This document shows positions 1 to 9,600 of a stretch of 19,545 bases of DNA, one piece after another (within the stretch, counting starts at the first letter, position 1; each line of letters begins with the position of its first letter). Position numbers and translations under genes: made by a program. The notes beneath the pieces are model-generated. The model was not told the DNA's origin. It saw only the letters and a list, made by a program, of their open reading frames with translations, and searched no databases. The stretch is from Bacillota bacterium (lineage in GTDB: Bacteria > Bacillota > Clostridia > Clostridiales > Clostridiaceae). The stretch spans positions 1 to 19,545 of the forward strand of contig JAEZDX010000502.1 of the NCBI GenBank assembly GCA_023417975.1. Direction: 5' to 3'.

Positions 1-45
1 ATTCCTCACTTTGACGGGAAGAAAGCTGAGAGATTAGGGGTGTGA
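1..45 (+). CDS. 3' end of an upstream gene, probably the ABC transporter ATPase
   Basis: The first frame is open from base 1 and ends at TGA 43-45, giving the C-terminal residues IPHFDGKKAERLGV. The stop lies three bases before the ATG of the first permease, so the two are almost certainly co-transcribed and perhaps translationally coupled. Transporters with two ABC-2 permeases of this kind normally have their ATPase gene just upstream, so the fragment is inferred to be the tail of that ATPase. No ATPase motif is inside the window, so the assignment rests on position only. Confidence 0.55.
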   Translation: MPHFDGKKAERLGV

Positions 46-48
46 AGT

Positions 49-1206
49 ATGAATATATTATATATAGCCTTTAGCACTATAAAACGTAATTTTAGAGATA
101 AGCGGTCCATGTTCAGATCCATTTTAATGCCTGTACTCATGATTATGATTCTTGGCGCAGCGCTTAACAGTGCATTTCAAGTACAAAAAGTGGATAAGTT
201 CGATATATGTTATTATAGCGAAGACAAAGGCGAAGTGGCAGAAGAATTCAATAAGTTTATAAATAGTCAGGATATTAAAGATATTTTAAATGTGAAAACA
301 GTAGACTCAATTGAAGAAGGAAAAAAGCTTGTTAATGAGAAAAGAGCTGTTTCTTTGATAGCTCTACCTAAGGATTATTCCGAAAAGGTGAAAAACGGAG
401 AAAAAGCTATAATTCAGATTTACAATTCCAAGAATAGGGACTATAAAAATGACATCATTGAGAATATTATAGATGTCTATAATTCTGCTGGTAATTCTGT
501 GATGGCCACTGCTAAACTAAATACGGAAATGGCCGGGTACACAAGATACTCTTCTGTAGAAGAAAATGTTATTTCTACAGAAGGAAAATCTCCAAGAGCC
601 ATTGACTACTATGGGGTAGCCATGTTAGTTCTTGCAATAATGGGATCAGCAGGCTTTGCAGCCGATATGGTATCGGAGGATTACTTTGAAAACGTGGGAC
701 TTAGAATAAAAGCAACACCAATAAAAAGTTACGAGAAGCTTATTGGAAAAATTCTCGGTTGTGTGGTAGATATATTTATAAAAGGCATAATTGTAGTAGC
801 TTTCAGTAAGCTTGTCTATGGAGTGAACTGGGGAAATAACTTTGGGATGATTGCAATAATAATTATTAGTGCTGCGGTATTTGCAACTTCATTGGGAATG
901 TTTGTTACTATGGCTATTGGAAACGGAAGTAAGGCAGCAAGCCTGCTGAATATGCTAAATATATTTTTCACCTTTACCGCAGGAGGTTATGTAGTAATAA
1001 TATCACAGGATGTTCATGAATCGGCTTTCATGCATCTATCACCCAACTTTTATCCGCAGACAGCTTTGTTTAATGTTATTTATTCCAACAATTACAGAAC
1101 AGCTATACAGTTCTTTAATACCTTCGGATATATTTCAATGCTGTGGATTGCTGCAGGGGTATTATGTGTAGGTTTTATACTGTTGGAAAGGAGAAGAGTA
1201 AAATGA
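49..1206 (+). CDS. ABC-2 type transporter permease, first of a pair (LnrM/YfiM-like)
   Basis: A 385-residue membrane subunit of an ABC exporter. The layout is typical of ABC-2 permeases: one N-terminal membrane segment (about residues 23-43), a large extracytoplasmic domain (about 45-180), then a bundle of about five hydrophobic segments from about 185 to 378, ending in a short basic tail (LERRRVK). The segment near residues 205-235 (DMVSEDYFENVGLRIKATPI) matches the cytoplasmic loop that usually contacts the ATPase. A GGGGTG ribosome site precedes ATG 49. The last four bases overlap the start of the next permease (ATGA), which indicates translational coupling and a heteromeric membrane pair. 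Together with the sensor kinase and regulator downstream, the set resembles the linearmycin-resistance transporter LnrLMN of Bacillus. The substrate is inferred to be a membrane-active drug or lipid-like compound and is not shown by the sequence. Confidence 0.85.
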   Translation: MNILYIAFSTIKRNFRDKRSMFRSILMPVLMIMILGAALNSAFQVQKVDKFDICYYSEDKGEVAEEFNKFINSQDIKDILNVKTVDSIEEGKKLVNEKRAVSLIALPKDYSEKVKNGEKAIIQIYNSKNRDYKNDIIENIIDVYNSAGNSVMATAKLNTEMAGYTRYSSVEENVISTEGKSPRAIDYYGVAMLVLAIMGSAGFAADMVSEDYFENVGLRIKATPIKSYEKLIGKILGCVVDIFIKGIIVVAFSKLVYGVNWGNNFGMIAIIIISAAVFATSLGMFVTMAIGNGSKAASLLNMLNIFFTFTAGGYVVIISQDVHESAFMHLSPNFYPQTALFNVIYSNNYRTAIQFFNTFGYISMLWIAAGVLCVGFILLERRRVK

Positions 1207-2309
1207 CAATATTTATGTCCAATTTAAAAAGAATCTTTAAAAAAAGAACAAATAGAATAGTTATATTCGTAGTTCCAATACTTTTTATGCTCTTAGCCTT
1301 TAACATAAACTTTGGAGGAAGTATAAGTGTCTCCTTAGTAGATAAGGATAATACGGAACTTACTAAGGCTTTAATAAAGGGGTTAGAGGGAAGAGGAAAG
1401 GTAACTGTCGTTTCAGAGGATAGCATGAGAACAGCTATAACAAATAAGACATCAGATTTCGGCATCATGATAGAAAAAGGTTTTGCAGACAGCGTAATAA
1501 ATGAAGAAGACGTAAAAGTTAAGACCTACAAAGCAGAAGGCGCAAATGCAGCAGCTGCTGAAGAATTGTATGTTGAAAATTATATTAGCGCAGTTAAGAA
1601 TATATCAAAAGTTACAAATGGAGATAAGGAGCTTTTCAATTCAGCATTAAAGGAATATGAAAAAGGAAACTTTACAAGTGAAATTAGCACTATTGGAGCT
1701 AAGGGAGAAGATTCTCAAAGACAAAAGACAGCCTTAGGGGTGTTAGGATATGTTATGCTGCTCATAGCCTCATTCTCAACTAATCTTATTATGGAAGACA
1801 AGAAGAATAATACCTATATACGTATGTTTGCCTCTCCGCTTAAAAATTGGAATTATATGCTACAGAATATATGCAGTTTCTTTGCTGTAATATTGATACA
1901 GATAATTATAGCCTTTGAGTTTATGACCGTTGTATATAAAAATCAGCTTGGTCCTTCACTTTCAAATATCTTCATTGTCTTTGTCGTATATGCAGCTTCC
2001 TGTGTAGCACTAGGACTTGCAGTGACCAGTGTTTCTAAGAATATTAAGCAGGCTTCGGTTTTAGGCTTGCTGCTAAATACACTAATAGGAATGTTCGGAG
2101 GCTTATTCTGGCCAAAGGAATATATGCCTGATTTCATGATTACAATAGGAAAATTTACTCCTGCTTACTGGTTAAAGGATGCCATGGATAAAATGCTGAC
2201 ATCCTCGTCAATCACAGCTGCAGCTCTGGATATAGGTATAATAGCCTTGTTCACCCTAGTATTCTTTATGATATCTTCTTGGGGCAAGGTTTATACGGAA
2301 AATGTATAA
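1203..2309 (+). CDS. ABC-2 type transporter permease, second of a pair (LnrN/YfiN-like)
   Basis: A 368-residue permease with the same plan as its neighbour: an N-terminal membrane segment (about residues 18-38 after MTIFMSNLKRIFKKRTNR), an extracytoplasmic domain rich in Lys and Glu, and five to six C-terminal membrane segments. The open frame reaches back to 1143, but ATG 1203 is preferred. It is preceded by a GGAAAGGAG ribosome site, overlaps the previous stop by four bases, and gives the expected basic N-terminus (KRIFKKR). It probably forms a heterodimer with the preceding permease and works with the ATPase encoded to the left of the window. A strong intrinsic terminator starts 15 bases after the stop, so the transporter operon ends here. 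Confidence 0.86.
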   Translation: MTIFMSNLKRIFKKRTNRIVIFVVPILFMLLAFNINFGGSISVSLVDKDNTELTKALIKGLEGRGKVTVVSEDSMRTAITNKTSDFGIMIEKGFADSVINEEDVKVKTYKAEGANAAAAEELYVENYISAVKNISKVTNGDKELFNSALKEYEKGNFTSEISTIGAKGEDSQRQKTALGVLGYVMLLIASFSTNLIMEDKKNNTYIRMFASPLKNWNYMLQNICSFFAVILIQIIIAFEFMTVVYKNQLGPSLSNIFIVFVVYAASCVALGLAVTSVSKNIKQASVLGLLLNTLIGMFGGLFWPKEYMPDFMITIGKFTPAYWLKDAMDKMLTSSSITAAALDIGIIALFTLVFFMISSWGKVYTENV

Positions 2310-2323
2310 TGAAAATATATCAC

Positions 2324-2356
2324 AAAGCCTGTATAATGTTATTATGCAGGCTTTTT
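2324..2356 (+). terminator. Intrinsic terminator after the ABC transporter operon
   Basis: A 14-base-pair stem (2324-2337 with 2341-2354, one G-U pair) closes a GTT triloop and runs into CTTTTT. This is a classic rho-independent terminator. It also shows that the open frame upstream of GTG 2381 is not coding, which decides the start of the sensor kinase. Confidence 0.88.
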
Positions 2357-2380
2357 ATGATTTATAGGGGGGGTGATTCG

Positions 2381-3481
2381 GTGGAATACTTAATCAGAAT
2401 ATTATTTTTTCTTATAGTAGTGGCAAGATGTATATTGCATACAAATGTTTCGGCACCGGAGTTAATGGTGCTGCTTATTATAGCTGCCTTAAATATACTC
2501 AAGCATAAATATAAAGTAACTTGGATCATCATGACCGCGGAGTGCGTAATAATAACTGCAGGCTGTGTATTCAGCAGTAATTTCACTGCCCTGTATGGAC
2601 TTTGTGCATATGATGCAGGCAGTAAGAAGATGAACTTTTTTCTTCTCCCTGCCGCAGCTCTGACAATTTATTTTTCTCCACGGGTTAGCGTTATAGAAAC
2701 AGTGGCATTAATTATTTTATGTTTTATTTTTGGAATATTCAATTTAAGATTCAATAATAATGTAAATTCTTTTAAGGAAACCTACGATAACGAGAGACGA
2801 TATAGATATGAGCTTGAGGCAGCAAAGCAGAGACTTTTAAATTCCGCAAAAGAATCTGCATACATTGCAGAAATCCGTGAAAGGAACAGAATAGCGCGAG
2901 AAATTCATGACAATATAGGACACAGTATGGCAGGCATACTGCTTCAGCTCCAAGTGGTACAAAAGCTTCGCCACAGGGATGAGGAGAAGTCTGACACTTT
3001 GCTGAAAGATTCCATAGAAAGATTATCCGAGTCGCTGAATATAATGAGAAATACTGTACATAACATAAGACCAAGGGATGTAATAGGATTGGAATATATT
3101 GAAAATATAATTAAGGATTATAAATATTGTGATGTAAATTTTAAGCATACGGGAGATTTTAATAGCCTTACCCCTAATGTTTTGGAAACCATCACCTCGG
3201 ATATTAAGGAGGCTTTGACAAATGCTTATAAATATTCGAGAGCGACGGCTGTAGATATAAAAATTGATATAGATGATAACCTTGTTAGAGTTTATATAAA
3301 AGACAATGGAGAAGGATGTCCAAATTTAAAAGAAGGTTTCGGGCTTATGGGAATCAGAGAAAGAATAAAAAACCTGGGCGGAACAGTTTCATTCAGCGGA
3401 GAAAATGGTTTTTTAATAGTGTATGTAATACCGATAGGAAAAGATAAGGAGGGGCAGAACAGTGAAAATACTCATAGTTGA
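2381..3481 (+). CDS. Sensor histidine kinase, NarL-type (HisKA_3 family, LnrJ/DesK-like)
   Basis: A 366-residue membrane sensor kinase. The frame is open from 2279, but GTG 2381 is chosen because it follows a strong AGGGGGGTG ribosome site and lies beyond the terminator hairpin. Residues 1-125 hold about four to five membrane segments with very short loops, so there is no large extracellular sensor. This suggests that a signal within the membrane is sensed. A coiled linker (about 130-165) leads to the dimerisation and phosphotransfer helix with the HisKA_3 motif REIHDNIGH, with His176 the phosphorylated residue. The ATP-binding domain shows the N box around Asn281 (EALTNAYKYS), DNGEG (308-312) and GFGLMGIRER (319-328). 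It shares 20 bases with the regulator gene downstream. The likely role is to detect the compound exported by the adjacent ABC transporter. Confidence 0.9.
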   Translation: MEYLIRILFFLIVVARCILHTNVSAPELMVLLIIAALNILKHKYKVTWIIMTAECVIITAGCVFSSNFTALYGLCAYDAGSKKMNFFLLPAAALTIYFSPRVSVIETVALIILCFIFGIFNLRFNNNVNSFKETYDNERRYRYELEAAKQRLLNSAKESAYIAEIRERNRIAREIHDNIGHSMAGILLQLQVVQKLRHRDEEKSDTLLKDSIERLSESLNIMRNTVHNIRPRDVIGLEYIENIIKDYKYCDVNFKHTGDFNSLTPNVLETITSDIKEALTNAYKYSRATAVDIKIDIDDNLVRVYIKDNGEGCPNLKEGFGLMGIRERIKNLGGTVSFSGENGFLIVYVIPIGKDKEGQNSENTHS

Positions 3482-4085
3482 TGATGATGGTTTGATAAGA
3501 GACAGCTTAAAGCTTCTTTTGGGACTGGAGGAAGACATAGAAGTAATCGGAACGGCTAAGAACGGAATGGAGGCCTTTGAGCTTTGCAAAGCTAACGAGC
3601 CGGATATAGTGCTGATGGACATAAGAATGCCTGTAATGGATGGGGTACTTGGCACCAAGCTAATAAAGGAGAGCTTTAAAAATATAAAGGTTGTGTTGCT
3701 AACTACCTTTAAGGACGATGAGTATATAAGGGAAGCCATAATAAATGGAGCTGAAGGGTATATATTAAAAAACCAATCTTCCGACAGTATAATAGAAAGC
3801 CTGAGAACGGTGTATAAAGGAAATACCGTATTTGAAAGAGACGTTGTCAACGCTATAACTGGTATGATGAAGGAAGACAAGAAGAAAAGCCCTTCTGAGT
3901 TCCGCTTATCTGACAGAGAATTTGAAGTACTGGCTTTGATAGCCGACGGCTTATCTAATAAAGAGATAGCAGATAAGCTCTTTCTCGGAGAAGGCACTGT
4001 TCGAAATTATATTACCAATGTGTTGGAGAAGTTGGAGCTTAGAGATAGAACACAGCTAGCTATATTTTATCTTAAAAATTTTTGA
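3462..4085 (+). CDS. Response regulator, NarL/FixJ (LuxR-HTH) family
   Basis: A 207-residue DNA-binding response regulator. The receiver domain (about 1-120) carries the acidic pocket Asp7/Asp8, the phosphoacceptor Asp53 (VLMDIRMP), Thr81 and Lys103. The C-terminal LuxR-type helix-turn-helix spans about 148-205, with LSDREFEVLALIADGLSNKE and the recognition helix EGTVRNYITNVLEKL. The start is GTG 3462 behind an AAGGAGGGG site. The gene overlaps the kinase gene by 20 bases, so the two are translationally coupled and form a cognate pair. By family and position it is expected to activate the neighbouring ABC transporter genes when a membrane-active compound is sensed. Confidence 0.93.
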   Translation: MKILIVDDDGLIRDSLKLLLGLEEDIEVIGTAKNGMEAFELCKANEPDIVLMDIRMPVMDGVLGTKLIKESFKNIKVVLLTTFKDDEYIREAIINGAEGYILKNQSSDSIIESLRTVYKGNTVFERDVVNAITGMMKEDKKKSPSEFRLSDREFEVLALIADGLSNKEIADKLFLGEGTVRNYITNVLEKLELRDRTQLAIFYLKNF

Positions 4086-4112
4086 TTATAATCGATTTAT
4101 TACGGAAATTTG

Positions 4113-4142
4113 GCCTGCAAAGATTATTGCATCTTTGCAGGC
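4113..4142. terminator. Hairpin between convergent genes
   Basis: A perfect ten-base-pair inverted repeat (GCCTGCAAAG and its complement) with a ten-base loop lies between the convergent response regulator and amidohydrolase genes. The following bases on the plus strand (TTAATTTATT) form only a weak U tract, and the minus strand has a similarly weak one. It probably works as a modest terminator in one or both directions. Confidence 0.6.
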
Positions 4143-4169
4143 TTAATTTATTAGAATCAAAACAGGTAG

Positions 4170-5336
4170 CTATAAATTTTTGTATACTATTTCTCCACTT
4201 ATTATGGTAAGTTTTACTTTAGCATTTATATCTAAAGGATTGGTTTCGTATACCACAATGTCGGCATCATAGCCATTTTTAACACTGCCTACTCTATCTT
4301 GGCAGTTGATTATTTCCGCAGCATTTACGGTTATTGCTTTTATAGTATCATTAAAGGAAAGACCCCGCGATTGAATAATAGAAGCTATTGTTCTCAAGCA
4401 GTCTATTGAATTATATGGATGATCGGTTATAAGAGCCGTTTTAATTCCTGCAGCACATAATTCAACTATTGATCCATAATCTCTGGCGTTTAGCTCCATT
4501 TTTATTCTTGGAGTGAGTATAGGACCGAAAGCCACGGGTACATTCTTCTCTTTCAGATAATCTTTAACAAGATGAGCTTCAGTACCGTGCTCAATAACAA
4601 GCTTATTTATATGAAATTCTTCTGCTATTCTTATAGCAGTTACGATATCATCAGCTCTATGAGCATGAGCTCGAAGAGGAATTTCGTTTTTCAATACGGG
4701 TATAACTGCCTCCAACCGTATATTCCTTTCCTTAAGCTTGCCATTTTCCTTTTGAGAAATATAATCCTCTGTTTTCATAAATAGTTCACGTATCAGCGCC
4801 GCTACACCCATTCGTGTTACGGGACATTTTTGCTTTGCTCCATAGGTGTTTAGCGGGTTTTCGCCAAGTGCTATCTTAAAACCGCCGGGGTTTTTAACTA
4901 TCATCTTATCAATAATAGTACCGCAGGTTTTAATAATAGTATTAACTCCGCCTACCACATTGTTACTGCCGGGACCGCTCATAACACAGGTAACACCGGA
5001 TTGCACGGCATCCTTGAATGCAATGTCAAAGGGATTAATTGCATCAATACCTCTTAGTTGAGGAGTGACAGGTTCAGAGGTTTCGTTATTATCAACTCCT
5101 ATTTTACCTGTTGCTTCTTCAATTATCCCAAGATGTGTGTGGCAGTCTATAAATCCGGGAAATACAAGCTTCTCTTGCAAATCCACAATTTCATGTGTAT
5201 CTTCATCAACTGCTATGGAATTAGATATGTTTTGTATTTTTCCATTCTCTATGAGAATATCATTTTTACTGTAGCTGTCAGTGCCGCAGTCATATAAAAT
5301 ACCATTCCTAAGTAAAATTTTATTCAATAACATCAT
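4170..5336 (-). CDS. Metal-dependent amidohydrolase (imidazolonepropionase-like)
   Basis: A 388-residue cytoplasmic hydrolase of the amidohydrolase superfamily. The N-terminal beta domain (about 1-58) ends in the family signature LVFPGFIDCHTHLG, which supplies metal ligands His66 and His68. Further likely ligands are His224/His226 in LRAHAHR, His250 in VIEHGTEAH and Asp305 in ITDHP. The C-terminus closes the beta sandwich with GSVKNGYDADIVVY and the ISGEIVYKNL ending. No carboxylated lysine is evident, suggesting a mononuclear or non-carbamylated metal site. These enzymes cleave cyclic amides, N-acyl groups or related bonds, but the substrate cannot be read from the sequence. Two ATG codons in tandem (5336 and 5333) follow AGGAAAGG. 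The second has the better spacing, so the start may be three bases further in. Confidence 0.85.
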   Translation of the reverse strand: MMLLNKILLRNGILYDCGTDSYSKNDILIENGKIQNISNSIAVDEDTHEIVDLQEKLVFPGFIDCHTHLGIIEEATGKIGVDNNETSEPVTPQLRGIDAINPFDIAFKDAVQSGVTCVMSGPGSNNVVGGVNTIIKTCGTIIDKMIVKNPGGFKIALGENPLNTYGAKQKCPVTRMGVAALIRELFMKTEDYISQKENGKLKERNIRLEAVIPVLKNEIPLRAHAHRADDIVTAIRIAEEFHINKLVIEHGTEAHLVKDYLKEKNVPVAFGPILTPRIKMELNARDYGSIVELCAAGIKTALITDHPYNSIDCLRTIASIIQSRGLSFNDTIKAITVNAAEIINCQDRVGSVKNGYDADIVVYETNPLDINAKVKLTIISGEIVYKNL

Positions 5337-5482
5337 CCTTTCCTATAGGCTGTAAACTATACACAATTATTAGGTTACTGAATTAGGTATAAATTTATTC
5401 AATTATCTTATATTTATCGAGATATTTTACAGAAACTCCTTTGAGGCCAATCAGAAAACCTTTAGGCTTATGTAAATAGTAT

Positions 5483-5540
5483 AAAAGAAGGACTATCATA
5501 CTTTAGCGATTTTAAACGCTAGTATGGCAGCCCTTCTTTT
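5483..5540 (-). terminator. Long hairpin terminator after the GNAT gene
   Basis: A roughly 24-base-pair imperfect hairpin overlaps the stop codon of the GNAT gene and ends in CTTCTTTTAT when read leftward. Two positions form G-U pairs in the minus-strand RNA but would be A-C mismatches in plus-strand RNA. The structure is therefore more stable in the transcript of the acetyltransferase gene, as expected for its terminator. Confidence 0.75.
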
Positions 5541-6390
5541 ATAACGGTAAATACATTTCATATTGTTCCAATGAATCTTTTTCGAATCCAAGTTTGCGAA
5601 CAAAGCCTTCCATAGATGAATTACTTGGTAAACATATAGTAATCTTCTCTATGCTTCTCAGTTTAATTGCTTCTGATAGCATACCTTTTCCAACACCTTG
5701 ACCTCGATAGTCTGGAGCAACCCACAGAAAATTGACTTTTCCATGAGGGTTCAGAGCCAGCAAGGCTATTTGCCTGCCATTATCATATGCACAAAGCAGA
5801 GTCTCCTCTTTACTTTCTGCATAATAGGGAGTGTCGCTCTGCCAATTAATATGGCAGTCAGGAAGAGAATCCCTGAAGGTGTTAAGCTCATCAAAGGAAA
5901 TTGGCTCTATGCTATATGTTTTCGGTTTTCTGTCATCGGTTATGTATTGAGCTATAATTGAAAAATATTTGAGAGAATATATTTTAGCATAACCGCAGGT
6001 TTCGTAGAATTTCACTGCCCGATGATTGTGTTTAATTACTTCCAGGAATAATTGTTTGCATTGAGTTTCTAAGGCTGCAGCTTTATGCATTTCAAAAAGT
6101 CTTTGGCTAATTCCGCGGCCTCGGTAGTCTGGATGGATGCAAAGAGTACCGCAGCGCATAGTTTTTAACCCATCAAATCGTCGAATACCTCCAAGAATTA
6201 CGCCTATAGGTTTGTTATCGTCCAAAGCAATAAACGAAGTATTAAGGGAATTACCTTCAGGGCCAAAAAATCTTCCCGTAAATTCGGACTGACTCATTGT
6301 AAGAGGTATAAAATAATCGGAAAAACCCATACTAAAGGCTTCAAATATTTCGCTCATAGTTGAATCGGCGCAGGTTTTGTAAATAATCAT
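5539..6390 (-). CDS. GNAT N-acetyltransferase with two tandem GNAT domains
   Basis: A 283-residue soluble acyl-CoA-dependent acetyltransferase. Two GNAT folds follow one another. The first (about 1-150) has the acetyl-CoA pyrophosphate-binding motif CIHPDYRGRGISQRLF at 84-99 and the usual closing NHRAVKFYETCGY. The second (about 158-283) has VAPDYRGQGVGKGML at 224-238 and the ending EGFVRKLGFEK. Both keep the R/Q-x-x-G-x-G core, so both may bind acetyl-CoA, although in many tandem members only one half is active. The start ATG 6390 follows a near-ideal AAGGAGGAAG site. The gene has its own terminator and appears monocistronic. The substrate (an amine on a small molecule, peptide or antibiotic) is unknown. 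Confidence 0.87.
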   Translation of the reverse strand: MIIYKTCADSTMSEIFEAFSMGFSDYFIPLTMSQSEFTGRFFGPEGNSLNTSFIALDDNKPIGVILGGIRRFDGLKTMRCGTLCIHPDYRGRGISQRLFEMHKAAALETQCKQLFLEVIKHNHRAVKFYETCGYAKIYSLKYFSIIAQYITDDRKPKTYSIEPISFDELNTFRDSLPDCHINWQSDTPYYAESKEETLLCAYDNGRQIALLALNPHGKVNFLWVAPDYRGQGVGKGMLSEAIKLRSIEKITICLPSNSSMEGFVRKLGFEKDSLEQYEMYLPL

Positions 6391-6543
6391 TTAGACTTCC
6401 TCCTTAAATATCAAAACAAAGCATTACAATGGAAAGCTGAAGTACACTTAATGTTAATTGCAGACTTTATTGGTAATTATAATATGAAGACTTTTAAGGA
6501 ATTTCCATATATATTAAAGAAGTGTTATAAATTTAATTGTACG

Positions 6544-6573
6544 TTGTATTAACGCATATATATATATTATAAT
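6544..6573 (+). promoter_or_regulatory. Candidate sigma-A promoter for the giant activase gene
   Basis: TTGTAT (6544-6549) and TATAAT (6568-6573) are separated by 18 bases, 91 bases upstream of the activase ATG. The region is very AT-rich with a TATATATATA run in the spacer, so chance matches are likely, but this is the best candidate in the 273-base divergent intergenic region (6391-6663). Confidence 0.5.
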
Positions 6574-6663
6574 ATGCATATGATGTAAATGAAAGCAGCA
6601 TCGTTTTAGCTTTTATGTTATTTTTTACGCGATAAATTAATACTAGGGAGGCAGCCACACTTT

Positions 6664-9600
6664 ATGAAAAAACAATTTCACGTCGGTATTGATGTTGGGT
6701 CCACTACTGTAAAGGTAGTAATCCTAAACAGCATACAAGAGTTAATATTCAGTAAATATGAAAGGCATTATGCAGATATAAAGAAGACTCTTCAATATAT
6801 ACTCCAGGAAGCGTATAGGCTTTTGAGCGATGCACAGGTAACTGTAATGATTACGGGCTCAGGGGGTATGAATATTGCAAAGAGTATAGGCGTTTCCTTT
6901 ACACAGGAAGTTATTGCCGCCACCAAAGCAATAAAAACCTACTATCCACAGACGGATGTTGCCATCGAATTAGGTGGTGAAGACGCTAAAATTACTTATT
7001 TTAAAGATGGTGTAGAACAGAGAATGAACGGCACCTGTGCGGGCGGTACAGGTTCTTTTATAGATCAAATGGCATCACTGCTAAAGGTAGATGCGTTAGG
7101 ACTTAACGAATTAGCTAAGAACTATAAGGTAATTTACCCTATAGCTGCAAGATGTGGAGTGTTTGCAAAAACTGATGTTCAGCCGCTTTTAAACGAAGGT
7201 GCGGCTAAAGAAGATATTGCAGTATCAGTTTTGCAGGCAGTTGTAATTCAGACTATAAGTGGACTTGCATGCGGAAGACCAATAAAAGGAAATGTAGCCT
7301 TTTTAGGCGGACCACTATATTTCTTATCCGAGTTAAGAAACAGATTTATTGATACATTAAAATTGACTGAGGAGCAAGTTATTTTTCCGGAAAATTCTCA
7401 GTTATACGTAGCAATTGGTGCTGCGTTATCTTCTGTTGATGAAAAAACTATGGAATTCAAAAATGTAATAAATAGTTTGGACAATCATGGGCAGGTGTCC
7501 ATAAGTGAAACTGCAAGGTTGGAACCGCTTTTTGCTAATAAGGACGAGTATGAAGGCTTCAAAGCTCGACATAAGAGAAATTCTGTAAAAAGAAAAGAGC
7601 TAGCTTCATTTAAGGGTGATTGTTTCTTAGGTATTGATGCAGGTTCTACCACTACAAAGGCAGCTTTAATTGATGGGGACGGTTCGCTACTTTACACCTA
7701 TTATGGAAGTAACGAAGGTAGCCCGCTAAAGTCTACCATTAAGGTTCTAAAAGAACTATACAGTATTCTACCTAAGGGTGCTAATATAGTTAATTCGGCG
7801 GTTACAGGCTATGGAGAGGGACTATTAAAGGCAGCCTTAAAGGTAGATATAGGAGAAATAGAAACCATATCTCATTATAAAGCAGCAGAATTTTTCTGCC
7901 CTGGTGTAGACTTTATATTAGATATCGGTGGACAGGATATGAAGTGTCTGAAGATAAAGGACGGAGTCATTGAAAGTATACTATTAAATGAGGCATGTTC
8001 GTCGGGCTGCGGTTCATTTTTGGATACATTTGCAAGTTCATTGGATATGAATATTGCAGAGTTTGCAGCAGAAGCTTTAGTTGCTGCAAAGCCGGTAGAC
8101 CTTGGTTCCAGATGTACAGTATTTATGAATTCCAGAGTTAAGCAGGCGCAAAAGGAAGGCGCTGCAGTAGGTGATATTTCTGCAGGGTTATCTTATTCAG
8201 TAATAAAAAATGCGTTGTTTAAGGTTATAAAGGTAAGAAACCCGAAAGAGCTTGGGCAGAAAATTGTTGTTCAAGGGGGTACCTTTTATAATGATGCTGT
8301 GCTGAGAAGCTTTGAAATTTTGTCAGGAAGAGAAGCTATCAGACCTGATATAGCCGGTATAATGGGAGCGTTTGGTGCGGCTTTGATATCGAGAGAAAGA
8401 TATGAACAAGGTCATGAGACAACGCTGTTAAATACAAGTCAACTGGAGGAGTTTGTACTTGATACAAACATAGCAAGATGCGGTTTATGCTCTAATAATT
8501 GTTTGCTTACAATAAACAAATTTGGAAATGGAGAAAGGTTTATTTCCGGAAACAGATGTGAAAGAGGAGCAGGCAAGGAAAAGAAGAAGAGTGATTTACC
8601 TAATCTCTTTGACTATAAATATAACAAGCTTTTCAGTTATGTTCCACTATCTAAGGAACAAGCTAAGAGAGGCACTGTAGGGATTCCGAGAGTTTTAAAT
8701 CAATATGAGAATTATCCGTTTTGGTTTACACTGTTTACCAGGTTGGGATTCAGAGTTGAGCTTTCCGACAGATCTTCAAATAAGATTTATGAAAAGGGAA
8801 TAGAAACTATACCTTCCGAGTCAGTATGTTATCCCGGTAAGCTTGTCCATGGACATATTATGGACTTGGTGGAAAAGGGAATAAAGTTTATATTCTATCC
8901 GTGCATAACCCACGAAAAACAGGAACAAAAGGATGCGGACAATCACTATAATTGCCCTATAGTTACTTCTTATCCGGAAGTTATTAAGAACAATATTGAT
9001 GTACTAAGAGAGCAAAACATATTATATATGAAGCCCTTCTTACCTTTTGACAATGAAAAGAAGATAGTGAAGAAGTTGTTCGAGGAGCTAAAGGCATTTA
9101 ATATTGAGGAGAATGAACTTAAGGAAAGTGTGGCTGAGGCGTATAAAGAACAGGAAGCTTTCAGAAAGGATATACAGAGAGCCGGAGAAGATACTCTCAA
9201 ATTAATAAAAGAAAAGGGTATTAAAGGCATAGTACTGGCGGGGAGACCTTATCATTTAGACCCTCAAATAAATCACGGTATACCTGAAATGATAAATTCT
9301 CTAGGCATGGCAGTGCTTACAGAAGATTCCGTAGCCCACCTTGGAGAGATTGAAAGACGGTTGAGAGTTGTAGATCAATGGGCTTATCATTCAAGGCTGT
9401 ATGCGGCGGCTAGTTTTGTGGCTAAGGAGAAGGATTTGGAGCTTGTTCAACTTAACTCTTTTGGATGTGGGTTGGATGCGGTTACAACGGATCAAGTTCA
9501 GGAAATATTACAAGGAAATTCAAAGGTATATACTACGCTTAAGATTGATGAAGGAAATAACTTAGGCGCTGCGAGGATAAGACTTCGTTCCTTAAAAGCC

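Noticed and set aside
1143..1202. Upstream extension of the second permease gene
   Set aside because: It lies entirely inside the first permease gene in another frame. ATG 1203 has the ribosome site and the four-base overlap.
3413..3997. Long antisense open frame (194 codons) opposite the response regulator gene
   Set aside because: It is rich in Ser and Leu, as expected from the reverse complement of a purine-rich gene, has no ribosome site and no family motifs. The plus-strand gene has clear receiver and HTH domains.
5395..5499. A 34-codon minus-strand frame (begins MIVLLLYYLHKPKGF) between the amidohydrolase and GNAT genes
   Set aside because: Its ATG lies inside the GNAT terminator hairpin and has no ribosome site. 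The protein-like look (GLKGVSVKYLDKY) could reflect a decayed gene end but is too short to support.
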